NCBI GenBank assembly: GCA_017415555.1
Contig: JAFQGF010000003.1
Span: forward strand, 31,108-95,107
Direction of reading: 5' to 3'
Length of the DNA stretch: 64,000 nt
From: Akkermansia sp.
GTDB lineage: Bacteria > Verrucomicrobiota > Verrucomicrobiia > Verrucomicrobiales > Akkermansiaceae
Both the position numbers and the translations under genes were made by a program. The notes beneath the pieces were generated by a model. That model saw nothing but the letters and a program-made list of their open reading frames with translations. It searched no databases and was not told the origin of the DNA. Of the stretch, positions 63,278 to 64,000 are shown piece by piece (the first letter of the stretch is position 1; each line of letters begins with the position of its first letter).

Positions 63278-63309
63278 GGAGCCGGGCATATTTTCACATG
63301 CCCGGCTCC
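63278..63309. other. 12-bp perfect hairpin after the ankyrin gene, no T-run
   Basis: Arms GGAGCCGGGCAT and ATGCCCGGCTCC, loop ATTTTCAC. It lies between convergent genes, so termination is likely, but there is no T-run on either strand. Confidence 0.65.
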
Positions 63310-63336
63310 TGCGATTAAAAACTGAAGTTATCTCAA

Positions 63337-63666
63337 TCACTCTGCCTTACCGGCTTCTACCAAGCGGGCAGCCACTGCCACGCACTGCTGGCAGGCAACG
63401 CGGGGTGTTCCCCCTTTCAGGTCGCTGCATTTCCACGCACCATTCTCCGCCACAAAAGCGGCCTTGATTGCTTCGGCTCGCTCCGGGGCTACCTGAATGG
63501 CACCATAAAGAGCACCACACATCCCTTCAGGAGCACGACCGCCCCCGCAAGTCTTCATGGGCTCCAACAGGTCATCACGATCAAATGCGGCACAGAGAGT
63601 CTGAGCGCAGTTGTACATATACGGAGGTTCTCGAAAGGTGGAAAGTGCCTTCTCTGCAGCTGTCAT
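63337..63666 (-). CDS. C_GCAxxG_C_C family redox-type protein
   Basis: A 109-residue protein of the C_GCAxxG_C_C family, whose conserved Cys may carry a redox or metal site. The Cys set is NCAQTLC, TCGGG, MCGAL, KCSDL and ACQQC. Family members often occur in anaerobes; the role is unproven. The start at 63666 follows a consensus promoter; longer readings from 63774 would begin in the insertion-sequence end. Confidence 0.82.
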   Translation of the reverse strand: MTAAEKALSTFREPPYMYNCAQTLCAAFDRDDLLEPMKTCGGGRAPEGMCGALYGAIQVAPERAEAIKAAFVAENGAWKCSDLKGGTPRVACQQCVAVAARLVEAGKAE

Positions 63667-63676
63667 AACGGCGTGA

Positions 63677-63705
63677 ACTTTAGCATAACTACTCGAAGAT
63701 GTCAA
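63677..63705 (-). promoter_or_regulatory. Promoter of the C_GCAxxG_C_C gene
   Basis: TTGACA (63700-63705), 17 nt, TAAAGT (63677-63682) on the minus strand, 10 nt before the ATG at 63666. It lies right beside the end of the insertion sequence. Confidence 0.7.
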
Positions 63706-64000
63706 TTTCCAATTACAAAATGTCATATTATTGCTCCGGCAATAAAACATGATTGTTCGAGGCATAGCGAACACTGGCTTTGCGAAAGAAGTTTTTCACT
63801 TTCTCCGGATTGCTTTTAGTTTCTTCTATGTGCTCGACAATTTGCATGCGAAGCTCCTCTTTATTAGCTGCCGGCTCACGCTGCCCAACACCAGGCTTAA
63901 GATCGCCATTTACCAACTCATCAGGGTTGAGTTCCGGAGAATATGCAGGCAAGTAGAAAATCTTTATCTCATCTCGATGGCGAGCAGCCCACGCTCTGAC
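63706..64000 (-). mobile_element. Right end of an IS630-family insertion sequence (cut by window)
   Basis: Only the end of the element is present. Its exact boundary cannot be set because the partner inverted repeat lies outside; it must lie between the promoter at 63705 and the transposase stop at 63728. Confidence 0.55.
63728..64000 (-). CDS. IS630-family transposase, C-terminal part (5' end outside window)
   Basis: The frame is open from the window edge at 64000 to a stop at 63728 (90 residues). It contains FYLPAYSPELNPDELVNGD, the DDE_3-type motif of IS630 transposases in which the Glu of NPDE is the third catalytic residue, then the usual basic helical tail. The frame is intact in this part. 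It transposes the element to TA targets; activity cannot be judged from this part. Confidence 0.9.
   Translation of the reverse strand, partial: VRAWAARHRDEIKIFYLPAYSPELNPDELVNGDLKPGVGQREPAANKEELRMQIVEHIEETKSNPEKVKNFFRKASVRYASNNHVLLPEQ

Noticed and set aside
1..64000. CRISPR arrays, tRNA or rRNA genes, prophage
   Set aside because: Read through both strands; no spaced repeats, cloverleaf-like ends or phage structural genes were seen.

Overview
The window reads as a chromosomal segment of a Gram-negative bacterium, most probably a member of the Verrucomicrobiota close to Akkermansia. This is inferred from gene content and protein style, not from a marker gene search. Pointers are moderate G+C, many small secreted lipoproteins, SHD1-like domains next to thioredoxin-like domains, an archaeal-type prolyl-tRNA synthetase, a squalene/phytoene synthase, a Gld-type ABC system with a DUF4340 partner, and a NagX-like membrane acyltransferase. 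No rRNA, tRNA, CRISPR array or prophage was found. The only mobile DNA is the end of an IS630-family element at the right edge. Coding density is very high and no gene-free stretch exceeds 300 bases.

Left part (1-19.5 kb): ruvB runs off the left edge. It is followed on the minus strand by two tiny look-alike proteins, then a translationally coupled trio (miaB, a secreted transglutaminase-fold protein, a membrane protein). Next comes a minus operon cysS-queF-queC-lipoprotein-lipoprotein. A second transglutaminase-fold lipoprotein and lepA (with a textbook promoter and terminator) lie on the plus strand. Then come two secreted beta-rich paralogs, a squalene/phytoene synthase, def, and a pair of large secreted SHD1/thioredoxin-like proteins.

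Middle (19.6-45.6 kb): mutL, a ROK kinase, an m5C methyltransferase, a secreted protein and a lipase-like hydrolase; a small membrane protein and aroK from back-to-back promoters; a minus operon osmC-membrane protein-proline-rich lipoprotein-tlyA. A long plus cluster of eight genes follows: Gld-like ABC ATPase, permease, GldG-like and DUF4340 proteins, prmA, tsaB, a cysteine-cluster protein, and a 1189-residue TerB/FHA/ABC/permease fusion. After it comes an efflux locus in which one 717-residue polypeptide contains two complete periplasmic adaptor modules, next to an AcrB-type RND pump, with a perfect inverted repeat across its promoter. A secreted protein with a His/Cys-rich tail ends this part.

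Right part (45.7-64 kb): a secreted C39/papain-like protein; cmk-plsC-recF; proS; a site-2 protease; a TMEM43-like membrane protein; dapA-dapB-folK-panB; a lipoprotein with an FAH-family hydrolase; a nucleotide-sugar epimerase; pyrD; a 2-Cys peroxiredoxin diverging from a NagX-like acyltransferase; an ankyrin protein; a C_GCAxxG_C_C redox protein; and the IS630 transposase end.

The most striking system is the tandem-adaptor RND pump. The most striking genome-wide pattern is that most recognisable sigma70-type promoters place the -10 box only 5-13 nt before the start codon, which suggests leaderless or nearly leaderless mRNAs.
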